Shown: positions 11,485 to 19,341, counted from the first letter of the stretch. The stretch: DNA of 64,000 bases from Petrolisthes cinctipes (GCA_033782935.1 JAWQEG010001559.1:1491001-1555000), one strand, 5' to 3'. Notes: generated by a model from the letters alone, not told the origin. A program made the numbers and translations.

Positions 11485-12174
11485 ATGTGGCCCAACTCAA
11501 CATATATTATGGTTTTCATAGCCATACTGGCGGTAACAAAAGTTTACGCTGACGTAACCACCGTCCCTAATGATGATGTGCTTATCCCGGGAGCGCTCGT
11601 TCAACAATTTGGTAAAATATTGGTGACGGAAGATGTTATCACTATTTCTTATTCATTACAGGATATATCTGATTTATTTCACAAATTTGCTGCAGTTGAG
11701 AAAGGATTGCAGATACTTAATGATACACTAGTTTTTCCTGACAGGAATGACTCGATGGCATTTAGTGATTTAAGGGCATTATATTCAGTCTTGTCCTTTA
11801 AGGTTCAACGCACTATGAAGAACTTACGCGACCTTAGTTACATTGCTCGCCTATTACATAATAATCCAATTGCTCAGAGCCACCACCACCGCCAGGAGCG
11901 TGGTTTAGTTAATATTTTAGGTGAAATATCTAAGACACTCTTTGGTACTGCAATGGATAGTGATGTGCAGGCATTATCCCAAAAATTAAATGTTGTAGGA
12001 CAAGCAGTTGCAAATCAGGGTAAGGTAGTCAGGCAAATATATAAAAGTCTTCAGATCATTGATCAAAACTTGGATACAGTTTATGATGCTTTACATAAAC
12101 AACAGCAACTAGTATCTACAGAGATAGAACACTCACATCACATTCTTAGGCTTCTATTGATATCTGTTAGTTGA
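11485..12174 (+). pseudogene. env: Env-like protein (F-protein type), N-terminal part
   Basis: A 229-residue frame starting 23 bases after pol. It has an N-terminal hydrophobic signal-peptide-like segment (about residues 7-22), a furin-type site RQER at 136-139, and directly after it a hydrophobic GLVNILGEISKTLFGTA segment matching the fusion-peptide region of gypsy Env and baculovirus F proteins. A heptad-like helical stretch follows (about 160-215). The frame ends early at 12174; no transmembrane anchor is present in it. In errantiviruses Env gives infectivity between cells. This copy is truncated and also sits in a defective provirus. Confidence 0.75.
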
Positions 12175-12275
12175 AACTCAAGTACAAAGACTTAGGGAGT
12201 CATGTCAAACATTAATTAAGGATGTAATTACTGCAGGTTTAGGTAAGGTTACCTCACGATTATTACCAATCACAA

Positions 12276-12599
12276 TTGCAGGATGCACTTGAAATAGCTA
12301 TGATGAACTACCATCTTACTCCCATATTTCATGCACCTAATCTGGAATATTATTATACAGTCATGAACAGTATTTTAACACCAGAATATATACTGATTAC
12401 TATTCCAATGAAGAGTAAGATTTCCTTCACAGGCTACTCAGTACAACCATTCCCAATGAATGTGGAAAATATTCTTTTAATGTTAGATTCCCAACCTATA
12501 CATATTGTTCTTAGTGATGATTATTCTCTTGTTGATGTGCTTAGTGAAGCACAATTTCTCAATTGCCATTCAGCATATCTTCATTTATATGTTTGTTGA
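12276..12599 (+). pseudogene. Env-like remnant, downstream part
   Basis: A 107-residue frame from ATG 12276 continues F-protein-like sequence after the break in env; a segment rich in Pro, Met and Tyr is followed by a hydrophobic beta-rich stretch. It ends at TGA 12597-12599, where the sequence changes to an antisense Penelope-like fragment. No transmembrane segment, 3' LTR or polypurine tract follows, so the 3' end of the provirus is lost here. Confidence 0.5.
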
Positions 12600-13135
12600 G
12601 TGGTAATTCACAATGACGTGAAGAGCAGCATGCTAAGAAAAACCCACATTTTATAGACAAAAAGTATTTAATATGGACGTTTCGGAGGCAACTACCTCCC
12701 TCTTCAGCAGTACAGAGTTGAATGAAACATGAAAGGAAAAGAAGTAGCTGACAGGGGGAGGGAGGGACAAGGTGTGTTCTGATGACAGACAGACCACACC
12801 TCACCTCACCTCACCTCAACCAACCGACCTGACCTGGCCATTCCTCAGGGACCCGACCCCACATCTGGGAAGGATTTGACCACTAGTGCTCTCATTAATG
12901 GATCTAGTTTGAACATACCTTAATTTAAAATAAAGTTTTTATAGTGCTGTATACATACTGATTCTAATATTCTACGTTTCTTGAAATTGTTGCACTTAAT
13001 TATCATTTTACCAGAATTCCAATCAATACAGTGGTTCTTGTCATATGCATGGACAAAGTTAGCATTATTTGTGTTACAATTCGTCATATCTCGTTTATGT
13101 TCTTTCATTCTAACATCTAAAGATCTTGTGGTGCC
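12600..13135 (-). mobile_element. Penelope-like element 3' fragment (GIY-YIG end)
   Basis: On the minus strand, from about 13135 to 12920, the frame reads TTRSLDVRMKEHKRDM, then FVHAYDKNHCIDW and RRILESVCIQHY. This is the C-terminal half of the GIY-YIG endonuclease domain of Penelope-like elements, including the Arg in the LxxRxxEH-like helix and the catalytic Glu in RRxxES. A noncoding tail follows to about 12600, including the phrase translating as AEEGGSCLRNVHI, of a kind common next to the 3' end of these elements. The RT domain and the start of GIY-YIG are missing. The fragment begins exactly where the env remnant ends, so it probably inserted into, or recombined with, the provirus. Confidence 0.65.
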
Positions 13136-13243
13136 TCTAAACCACCACAACGACAGTTCACATATACTAAACCACCACAACGACAATTCACACACACTCA
13201 ACCACCACAACACACTAAACTACCACAACGGCAATTCACAGGT
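13136..13243 (+). repeat. Minisatellite with about 30-base unit
   Basis: Three to four imperfect copies of a unit built on AACCACCACAACGRCARTTCA followed by an AC-rich spacer, between the Penelope-like fragment and the array flank. One copy is shortened. Confidence 0.8.
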
Positions 13244-13340
13244 TTCACGCGTGCGCATCAGTTAGTTCATTCAAAGTCTTATGAAACCAATCAGGCTAGT
13301 GAAGCTTCGACTCAAAAGTATATAAGCGCTGGAAATCTGG
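13244..13340. other. Left flank of the tandem array
   Basis: The only non-array sequence bordering the array in this window. It contains TATATAAG at 13319-13326, about 15-22 bases upstream of the first array base. No copy of the array 3' tail is present here, so the first unit joins foreign DNA at its 5' end. No target-site duplication can be tested because the other end is outside the window. Confidence 0.6.
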
Positions 13341-13514
13341 AAAAAGGACACACATTCGTCCAGACTTTGTTCAGTCAAGACCTCGTCCTCTCTGTGCACA
13401 GCAACAACAGACACCAGTATTGTTCGTGGAGTTACCTTGGTGTACCGAGGCCTCTTACCGGCAGTACTCTGTTGTTTCTCTGCCCTGTGTAAAGTAATTA
13501 AGTAAAGTAAATTT

Positions 13515-13531
13515 GCAGCGTTTTGCTGCAC
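13515..13531 (+). promoter_or_regulatory. 5' UTR hairpin
   Basis: TGCAGC-GTTTT-GCTGCA, a perfect six-base-pair stem with a five-base loop, is present in the 5' UTR of every unit. Its role is unknown. Confidence 0.5.
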
Positions 13532-13612
13532 TGCTGTGTACACCTTCAGTGATTTGTTTTTTGCTGGAGGACAACCAGTAGTATATGGTAGCTAGTAGTT
13601 AGTTGTTCCCCA

Positions 13613-13678
13613 CACCAGACCCGCAGCACTCACTGCCTCAGGGGAAACCCTGTGGTAGGGGGGCCCAGTAGTCTGGTG
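13613..13678 (+). promoter_or_regulatory. 5' UTR multi-branched RNA structure with GAAA tetraloop
   Basis: An outer stem CACCAGAC (13613-13620) with GTCTGGTG (13671-13678) encloses a small hairpin GCAG/CTGC (13623-13636) and a hairpin CAGGG-GAAA-CCCTG (13639-13652) closed by a GNRA-type tetraloop. All nine units keep it. The fold is deduced by eye; a function in packaging, translation or RNA processing is only a guess. Confidence 0.5.
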
Positions 13679-14004
13679 CGTCATTTGGGCACCTCTTTTT
13701 CTTGAACTACTTTTTCTTCTATATTTTCCGTGCGACCTCCTGGGCCTACGGTTGTCTCTTGGCTGAGCAACGGTATTCGCTTGGGAGGTGGGTTCCTACT
13801 ACACCACCCCTCGCATTAGGCAGGTTCGGTGGTGGGGAAGTTCCTTCCGCACAAACTCCGATCCCCTAGCTGGTACTGGAGAACGCCGCCAGGCTACCAC
13901 TAGGGGGGGGCGAGTAAAGGTAACTTTTATTCCCTAAATTATTGTCCATTTTTGGGGGTTGATACAATAGTTAAGGGAGGTAGGTGAGTGTGCGAGGAGA
14001 GGGG

Positions 14005-14072
14005 TCGGACGTAGTCCGATGCCCCGGATGGATGAACCCCCGACTAGCCTCCCTCCTCCTCAAGGAGGGAGG
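14005..14072 (+). promoter_or_regulatory. Two hairpins flanking the ORF1 start codon
   Basis: TCGGAC-GTA-GTCCGA (14005-14019) ends on the A of the ORF1 ATG. A second hairpin, CCTCCCTCC-TCCTCAA-GGAGGGAGG (14048-14072), has nine base pairs and begins 29 bases after that ATG. Unit 7 carries GGTCGG to GGTCGT-type damage in the first stem (A to T), and the second is changed little anywhere. A stable hairpin shortly after an AUG can favour initiation there. Confidence 0.5.
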
Positions 14073-15383
14073 TTAACGACCAAGGACCAAACTAGGACAA
14101 TGGCTGACAGTAATGGAACCCCTACGGCAGACAGACAAAGACAACCTGATGTTAAAATTCCTCCAATGAATGCTCGTTATGTAAATATTAGATGTGTAGA
14201 TGAGGGTCAGTCTCTCAAAAACTTTAACCCCTTTATCGTCAAAAAGGTCCTTGATGGTCAAGTGGGTGGCAGTCTTGCTGCTGCTAACAAGTTGCGTGAT
14301 GGTAGTATCCTGGTGAAAGTACTGCAGGCATCCCAGGTTAAGGATCTCCTTAAACTGACGCAAATTCATAACTTTAAGGTGAAAGCCACCATTCCAGTGG
14401 GGCCGAATACCTGTAAGGGCGTCATTTTCCATAGGGATTTGGCCGCTCTGGATGAGGCTGAAATTTTGGAAGGAATGAAGGACCAAGGCGTTGTTGATGT
14501 TCAAAGTATGACCAGGATGAGAGAGAACAAGAGAGAGAAATTTGGCTTGTGTTTCCTGACTTTTGCTTCAGCCCAGATTCCGGAAACAGTAAAGATTGGA
14601 TATGAAATTGTTCACGTTAGACCATACATTCAGAAACCGATGCGTTGTTTCCGCTGCCAGAAATTCGGACACACAGCATTGAGGTGCTTCAATAAAGATT
14701 CATTCACTTGTGGTAAATGTGCAGGTAGGCACGAGACTGAGTTGTGTTCAGAGACAGTCTTCAGGTGTGCTAATTGTGGCGGCCCCCACCAGGCAAGTGC
14801 AGGTGACTGCAGGAGCCTTAAAGTGGAGACTGAAGCAATGGCATACATGAGGGCTCATGATGTTAGTTATGGTGAGGCAAAGAGGAAGGTGGAGGGGGTT
14901 AACCAAACTCCCACAATTTCCTATGCTGCAGCTATAACTGGCAACACTGCTCCTGTAACTACAGCAAATGTTAACGTGGCTATCCAAGCTAAAGATAATG
15001 AAATTAAAGACTTGAAGGATACTGTAAACAAATTAACGTTGCTAGTAGAAAGTTTGACAAAGAAATTAGAAGTTGTTGAATCAACCCAGCAAAAGAAGCA
15101 CCACAAGGCTGATGACACCGTATCAGCTTCAAAATCTCATGTTCTCGCTCAGGTGACTCCCATGAAGCCTACATCCGGGAGTCGTCCGGTTCGTCGCGAG
15201 ACGAGCCGTTCGAGGACTGGCTCTGTACCTCATGGAGAGGAACAGGCGATGGAGACTACCGTCGCGAAACCTGCCCGCGGGAGGTCCCCGGGAAGTGCAG
15301 AGGAGGAAGAGGGTCTTCCCTCCCAGCACAAAAAGGTTCGGCCAGACGAACAAGGCTCCAAGAAACCCCATAAACAGCGATAA
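14019..15383 (+). CDS. Array LINE ORF1, unit 1: gag-like RNA-binding protein
   Basis: A 454-residue ORF1 protein expected to coat the element RNA and act in the cytoplasm and nucleus as a nucleocapsid. Residues about 50-205 form an RRM/PRE_C2HC-like region ending in VHVRPYIQKPMRC. Three zinc knuckles follow: C210-C213-H218-C223, C231-C234-H238-C243 and C250-C253-H257-C264. Residues about 320-357 are a heptad-patterned coiled coil (DNEIKDLKDTVNKLTLLVES), and the tail is basic and Ser/Arg-rich. The first ATG (14019) is chosen. A third in-frame ATG at 14100 has better context (ACAATGG), but units 4 and 6 have lost it (Met28 to Thr), which argues for one of the upstream starts. The stop overlaps the ORF2 frame by 10 bases. 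Confidence 0.92.
   Translation: MPRMDEPPTSLPPPQGGRLTTKDQTRTMADSNGTPTADRQRQPDVKIPPMNARYVNIRCVDEGQSLKNFNPFIVKKVLDGQVGGSLAAANKLRDGSILVKVLQASQVKDLLKLTQIHNFKVKATIPVGPNTCKGVIFHRDLAALDEAEILEGMKDQGVVDVQSMTRMRENKREKFGLCFLTFASAQIPETVKIGYEIVHVRPYIQKPMRCFRCQKFGHTALRCFNKDSFTCGKCAGRHETELCSETVFRCANCGGPHQASAGDCRSLKVETEAMAYMRAHDVSYGEAKRKVEGVNQTPTISYAAAITGNTAPVTTANVNVAIQAKDNEIKDLKDTVNKLTLLVESLTKKLEVVESTQQKKHHKADDTVSASKSHVLAQVTPMKPTSGSRPVRRETSRSRTGSVPHGEEQAMETTVAKPARGRSPGSAEEEEGLPSQHKKVRPDEQGSKKPHKQR
15374..15383 (+). promoter_or_regulatory. ORF1/ORF2 overlap, AUG-less
   Basis: The ORF2 frame opens right after TAA 15371-15373 and overlaps the end of ORF1 by 10 bases (ACAGCGATAA). ORF2 is in the -1 frame relative to ORF1. 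No ATG occurs in the ORF2 frame here or for more than 390 bases downstream. The sequence GATAATC at the ORF1 stop resembles the overlapping stop-start layout used for termination-reinitiation in other LINEs, but with ATA or ATC instead of ATG. The overlap is identical in all nine units. Confidence 0.6.
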
Positions 15384-18300
15384 TCTTCGCGCTAACCATA
15401 CTCCAATGGAACTGTCGAAGTCTTAGAGCTAGATTAAATGAACTTAAACTTTTGGCTTGTTCTTACGCTGCCGATATTATTGCCCTTCAGGAAACTCATC
15501 TGAACGACCAAGTCGAAGACGAGGTTGTTCAGCTTCGGAACTACGAGTTAATTAGGAGGGACCGTGGGGGGAGGGGTGGAGGTGGAGTGGCAATCTACAT
15601 CCGCCATAACCTCCCTTTCACTGATGTGCCCTGTAATTTTTCTCTGGAAAGTGTCGCTTGCAGAGTGAAATTCGGTGGCACCTACCTGACTATCTGTTCT
15701 GTCTACTGTCCTCCTGATACAGTAACTTATGATGATGTTTTTGATCTACAGGACAGTCTGCCCTGTAGAAAATTAATTGTAGGTGATTTTAATGCTCATC
15801 ATACGTTATGGGGTTCCCTGCAGGATGACAGAAAGGGGGAACAGGTGGCTAGGCTAATCGGTGATTCCAATTTGGTTCTTCTGAACGACGGTAGTCCGAC
15901 GAGAGTTGATGATAATACTGGTAATTTTAGCGTTCTTGACCTATCTCTGGTCTCCCCATCAATTGCAGCCTCCTGCCAGTGGCTACCCATTGATGACTCA
16001 TTGGGAAGTGACCATTTTCCTATTGTGATTAAATTTAAAAGCGACACCATTAAAAAGCTTTCAGCACCTAAATTTAACGTAAAAAAAGCAGACTGGGTGT
16101 CCTTCACAAAGGGTGTCAATATTGAAATTGTTGGAGAAACCATTGATGATAAAGTAAATAATATTCAAGATAATATCCTCAAAGCCGCAATGGCAACAAT
16201 TCCTAAGACTTCGGTAGATAGCGCAAAGCATAGAGTTCCATGGTGGACGCCAGATTGCCGCAGGGTACTGTGTGAGAGAAATAGAGCCTACAGGCTTTTC
16301 AAAAATCGCATTAGTGATGAGAACTTTCGCAAGTATAAACTTGCGAGAGCTAGGGCTCGTCGAACCATCAGACAAGCCAAACGAGACTCCTGGCGATGCT
16401 TTGTCTCTAGTATCAACAGTGAAACATCAATTTCCCAAGTCTGGTCCACTGTAAGAAAATTAAATAAGAAAAAAATATCTAATAAAATTACCAACATCAC
16501 TTTTAATAACATCAATTATGACGAACCTAGAGACATTGCTAACGCCCTCGCCAGGCAGTTCTCTTTTGCTAGCAGCTCTGAAAATTACCATCCAGCTTTC
16601 CTGCCCATCAAGGAAGCATCAGAGCTGCAGCATATTAACTTTGCCACAGGAGATGAATTAGATTACAACAGTGATCTAACAATGCAAGAGCTTGTCCAAG
16701 CCCTAGGAGCCTGTAGTGGGACATCCCCAGGACCCGATGAGATTCGGTATGAGATGATAAAGCATCTTGATCATGATTCCATGATCAAGATGTTGCAAGT
16801 GTTTAACGAGATTTGGAGGGGTCACACCTTTCCAAACTCGTGGCACTTTGCACATGTCATTCCCATACCGAAAGGAGGGGGGGACCCCAGATCGACTTCA
16901 TCGTATCGCCCTATTGCGCTCACAAGTTGCTTATGCAAGGTTATGGAACGAATTGTTAATCGTAGGCTATTGCATTTTTTAAATTCCAGGAATTTGCTGG
17001 TTGACGAGCAGTGTGGCTTCCGTAAAGGTCGCCAGACGCTCGATCAGCTAGTGAACCTGGAAGTTCAAATTCAAGAGGCATTTGCCAAAAAACAATTTTT
17101 GATTGCAGTATTTTTAGACATTGAAAAAGCCTACGACATGACTTGGCGACATGGCCTCCTCAGGAAACTATATGCGATGGGATTACGCGGTAACCTGCCC
17201 TTTTTTGTTAAGAATTTCATTTCTGACAGAACTTTCTCTGTCAAGCTTTTTTCGGACACAGTCACTTTCTCGGACATATTTGTCCAGGCAAATGGGGTGC
17301 CCCAGGGGAGTGTTCTGTCTCCGACCTTATTTCTATGTATGATCAATGACATTCTACCAGCTCCTCCTCGAAATCTTAAATACTCACTGTACGCCGACGA
17401 CTGTGCGATATGGCACTCCAGCTGTAATGCAGAGTTTTCGGCAACTCGGATCCAATTGGCACTGGATTTGATTCACAATTGGGGCCTCCAGTGGGGTTTT
17501 AAGTTTTCAGTAAGAAAGAGTGTAGGGGTTATTTTCACTCATAGGAAGAAGCCAGACGTCAGGCTGACTATGGGTGTCAACCCCCTACCTATTCAAAATT
17601 CGACTAAATTTCTTGGACTGCATTTTGACAGTCGATTGACATGGCGAGTCCATGTCAGTCAGTTAAAAATTAAATGTTTAAAAGCACTCAATTTGCTGAA
17701 GTGCATTTCTGGTACTCAATGGGGAGCAGATAGGAAGTCATTGCTAATGCTATATAAATCCCTGATTAGATCTAGAGTAGATTATGGGTCAATAGTGTAT
17801 GGTTCGGCATCTGAGTCTGTGTTGAAAGGTTTGGATGTTGTGCAGAATGCGTGTTTGCGTGTGTGTCTTGGAGCCCTACGTTGCACTCGAATCGAGCGTC
17901 TAGAGGTGGAGTCACAAGTGCCTCCCCTCCGATTGAGACGAGATCAACTACTATTAGTATATTGTGCTAAAAAATCCAGGGTGCCGAGTCATCTTCCCGG
18001 GAATGCCTTGCTACGGCAACAGCACCCGGGGGGCCATGGCGCTAGGCCCCTGGCAGAGGGACCGAGTCGTCCGTCCGGGAACCCCTGCGCCCCAGGGGGC
18101 ACTGGCGTGAGGCCAATGGGGACCAGGCCCCAAGTTCAGGTACCCGGGGAGCCGAGTCATCCTCCCGGTAATGCCTTGGTGAGGCATTTGCAGCCGGGGG
18201 GCCATAGCGATAGGCCCCCGGAAGGGCCGAGTTATCCGCCTGGGCGTCGCACGGCCCCGGAGGGCACTGGCGTGAGGTCCCTCAGAGCAAGAATCCACGA

Positions 18301-19303
18301 CCTCGTAGAGTGTGTCGGTATAGAATTATCAACAATCGATTCCCTGGTTTTAGTAAATATTGCACCCTGGGTAACACCCCCCTTCACTATTGTGGATTCC
18401 TGGCTGCCAGGGGTTAAATCCCGGGTGCCGGAGGTGGAGGTACACCAGAGGTTTCGTGAGATAATTGTTCAACATCTTTCATATTTCCATCTGTATACCG
18501 ACGGTTCCAAGACGGATGAATGTGTGGGTGCAGGTGTATGGTCGACTGAATGTCAGTTAAGATTCAGACTGCCGATTCATACATCTATTTTTATTGCTGA
18601 ACTTTTTGCTATTAATAAAGCTTTGGATTTTGCCCTGTCGACGACCCACGATAGGATAGTTATTTTTACAGATTCATTAAGTTCACTTCAAGCTATTAAA
18701 TCCTTAAATACAACTAACAACGAAATACAGGGTAATATCATTAGTAAGCTGTTTTGTGCCAATAAATCAATCAAGCTAATATGGGTACCTTCACATTATG
18801 GTATCTATGGCAATGAACAGGCTGATATACTAGCCGGGTCAACTGTTGATCTGGACATTAGCATAGTCCGTACGGATCTCAGGTGTTTTGTTTCCCTCAT
18901 TAAGTCTCGAATTCATCTCCTGTGGCAAAGGCAGTGGACCGGATTAGACATCAGAAATAAAGTCAAAACAGTTATTGAACCCTGGGCTACGTCATCATGG
19001 CGTAGTCGCAGGGACGAGGTGGTGTTGGCCCGTCTTAGGGTCAATGCCACATGGTTCACCCACCTTGAACCATATGTTAATAGAAATTTTCCTCCCATGT
19101 GCCTAGCATGCACAACAGTAATGTCTATTAGTCATTTACTAATTTTTTGTATTGAATATGTAAACCAAAGAACTAAATTTAAACAATATTTCCAACGTAA
19201 AAATCTTGCTTTCACCATCGAAAATATTCTATCAGATGATAAGAATATTATAAACAAACTGCTGAGTTTTCTGAGGGAGACAAAACTTTATGACCTTATA
19301 TAG
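15374..19303 (+). CDS. Array LINE ORF2, unit 1: EN-RT-RNase H-CCHC polyprotein
   Basis: Residues are counted from TTG 15452; 26 more residues (starting with AIIFALTILQWNCRS after TA) are open upstream, and ILQWNCRS is the usual start of the endonuclease fold, so translation begins near 15374-15392 without an AUG. AP endonuclease: QETH (Glu14), GDFNAHH (112-114), SDH (186-188). Reverse transcriptase: FLDIEKAYD (Asp556), NGVPQGSVLSP (614-624), YADD (647-650). Residues 843-948 are a Pro/Gly-rich insertion. RNase H has the four acidic residues Asp1017, Glu1050, Asp1074, Asp1125 and His1115. A C-terminal finger is C1217-C1220-H1228-C1233. The protein nicks DNA, primes on it and removes RNA. The tail is class A (MCLACTTVMSISHLLIFC). 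Confidence 0.93.
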   Translation, partial: TAIIFALTILQWNCRSLRARLNELKLLACSYAADIIALQETHLNDQVEDEVVQLRNYELIRRDRGGRGGGGVAIYIRHNLPFTDVPCNFSLESVACRVKFGGTYLTICSVYCPPDTVTYDDVFDLQDSLPCRKLIVGDFNAHHTLWGSLQDDRKGEQVARLIGDSNLVLLNDGSPTRVDDNTGNFSVLDLSLVSPSIAASCQWLPIDDSLGSDHFPIVIKFKSDTIKKLSAPKFNVKKADWVSFTKGVNIEIVGETIDDKVNNIQDNILKAAMATIPKTSVDSAKHRVPWWTPDCRRVLCERNRAYRLFKNRISDENFRKYKLARARARRTIRQAKRDSWRCFVSSINSETSISQVWSTVRKLNKKKISNKITNITFNNINYDEPRDIANALARQFSFASSSENYHPAFLPIKEASELQHINFATGDELDYNSDLTMQELVQALGACSGTSPGPDEIRYEMIKHLDHDSMIKMLQVFNEIWRGHTFPNSWHFAHVIPIPKGGGDPRSTSSYRPIALTSCLCKVMERIVNRRLLHFLNSRNLLVDEQCGFRKGRQTLDQLVNLEVQIQEAFAKKQFLIAVFLDIEKAYDMTWRHGLLRKLYAMGLRGNLPFFVKNFISDRTFSVKLFSDTVTFSDIFVQANGVPQGSVLSPTLFLCMINDILPAPPRNLKYSLYADDCAIWHSSCNAEFSATRIQLALDLIHNWGLQWGFKFSVRKSVGVIFTHRKKPDVRLTMGVNPLPIQNSTKFLGLHFDSRLTWRVHVSQLKIKCLKALNLLKCISGTQWGADRKSLLMLYKSLIRSRVDYGSIVYGSASESVLKGLDVVQNACLRVCLGALRCTRIERLEVESQVPPLRLRRDQLLLVYCAKKSRVPSHLPGNALLRQQHPGGHGARPLAEGPSRPSGNPCAPGGTGVRPMGTRPQVQVPGEPSHPPGNALVRHLQPGGHSDRPPEGPSYPPGRRTAPEGTGVRSLRARIHDLVECVGIELSTIDSLVLVNIAPWVTPPFTIVDSWLPGVKSRVPEVEVHQRFREIIVQHLSYFHLYTDGSKTDECVGAGVWSTECQLRFRLPIHTSIFIAELFAINKALDFALSTTHDRIVIFTDSLSSLQAIKSLNTTNNEIQGNIISKLFCANKSIKLIWVPSHYGIYGNEQADILAGSTVDLDISIVRTDLRCFVSLIKSRIHLLWQRQWTGLDIRNKVKTVIEPWATSSWRSRRDEVVLARLRVNATWFTHLEPYVNRNFPPMCLACTTVMSISHLLIFCIEYVNQRTKFKQYFQRKNLAFTIENILSDDKNIINKLLSFLRETKLYDLI
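17978..18295 (+). repeat. GC-rich duplicated segment inside ORF2
   Basis: Two diverged direct copies of a segment of about 150 bases, in frame. The protein copies start PSHLPGNALLRQQHPGGHGA and PSHPPGNALVRHLQPGGHGD and both end near GTGVR. Composition is strikingly GC-rich beside the AT-rich RT and RNase H coding DNA. It is present at the same place in units 1-8. Confidence 0.8.
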
Positions 19304-19341
19304 ATTGATATAATAAAATGGATCCAATGGCTTAATGATCT

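Larger units (their letters stand above)
5560..12599 (+). mobile_element. Defective errantivirus-like Ty3/Gypsy provirus, 3'-truncated
   Basis: The order candidate LTR, leader, gag, pro, pol (RT-RNase H-integrase), env-like ORF is that of arthropod errantiviruses. Visible breaks are TAG 7429, a frame change before 7487, a frame break at 8752, TAA 8934, TGA 10899, early env termination at 12174 and loss of everything 3' of 12599. The single LTR means age cannot be judged by LTR divergence. Confidence 0.75.

Noticed and set aside
12559..12804. An 81-residue minus-strand frame
   Set aside because: It lies in the noncoding 3' tail of the Penelope-like fragment and runs into the env remnant on the opposite strand.
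13360..13400. Jockey-type internal promoter (TTCAGTC initiator plus downstream element)
   Set aside because: TTCAGTC is present near 13369, but the bases at the expected downstream-element distance do not match, and a five-base initiator match alone is weak.
13613..13678. Hammerhead or HDV-like self-cleaving ribozyme in the 5' UTR
   Set aside because: A GAAA follows a stem, but the CUGANGA core is absent, and no HDV-like double pseudoknot at the unit 5' end could be built by eye.
14073..14504. A 143-residue minus-strand frame inside ORF1, repeated in most units
   Set aside because: It is an antisense shadow of ORF1: it is altered by ORF1-neutral changes, its start shifts between units, and it has no known domain.
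15374..15383. Classical -1 frameshift site between ORF1 and ORF2
   Set aside because: The overlap is only 10 bases and holds no X XXY YYZ heptamer in the ORF1 phase; non-AUG reinitiation fits better.
15232..15426. A 64-residue overlapping frame at the end of ORF1, present in all nine units
   Set aside because: Its conservation follows from that of ORF1 and ORF2 DNA; the product is low-complexity Arg/Pro-rich and has no motif.
18011..18298. A 95-residue minus-strand frame in the GC-rich ORF2 insertion
   Set aside because: Long antisense frames are expected in GC-rich repeats; the sense frame carries the continuous ORF2.
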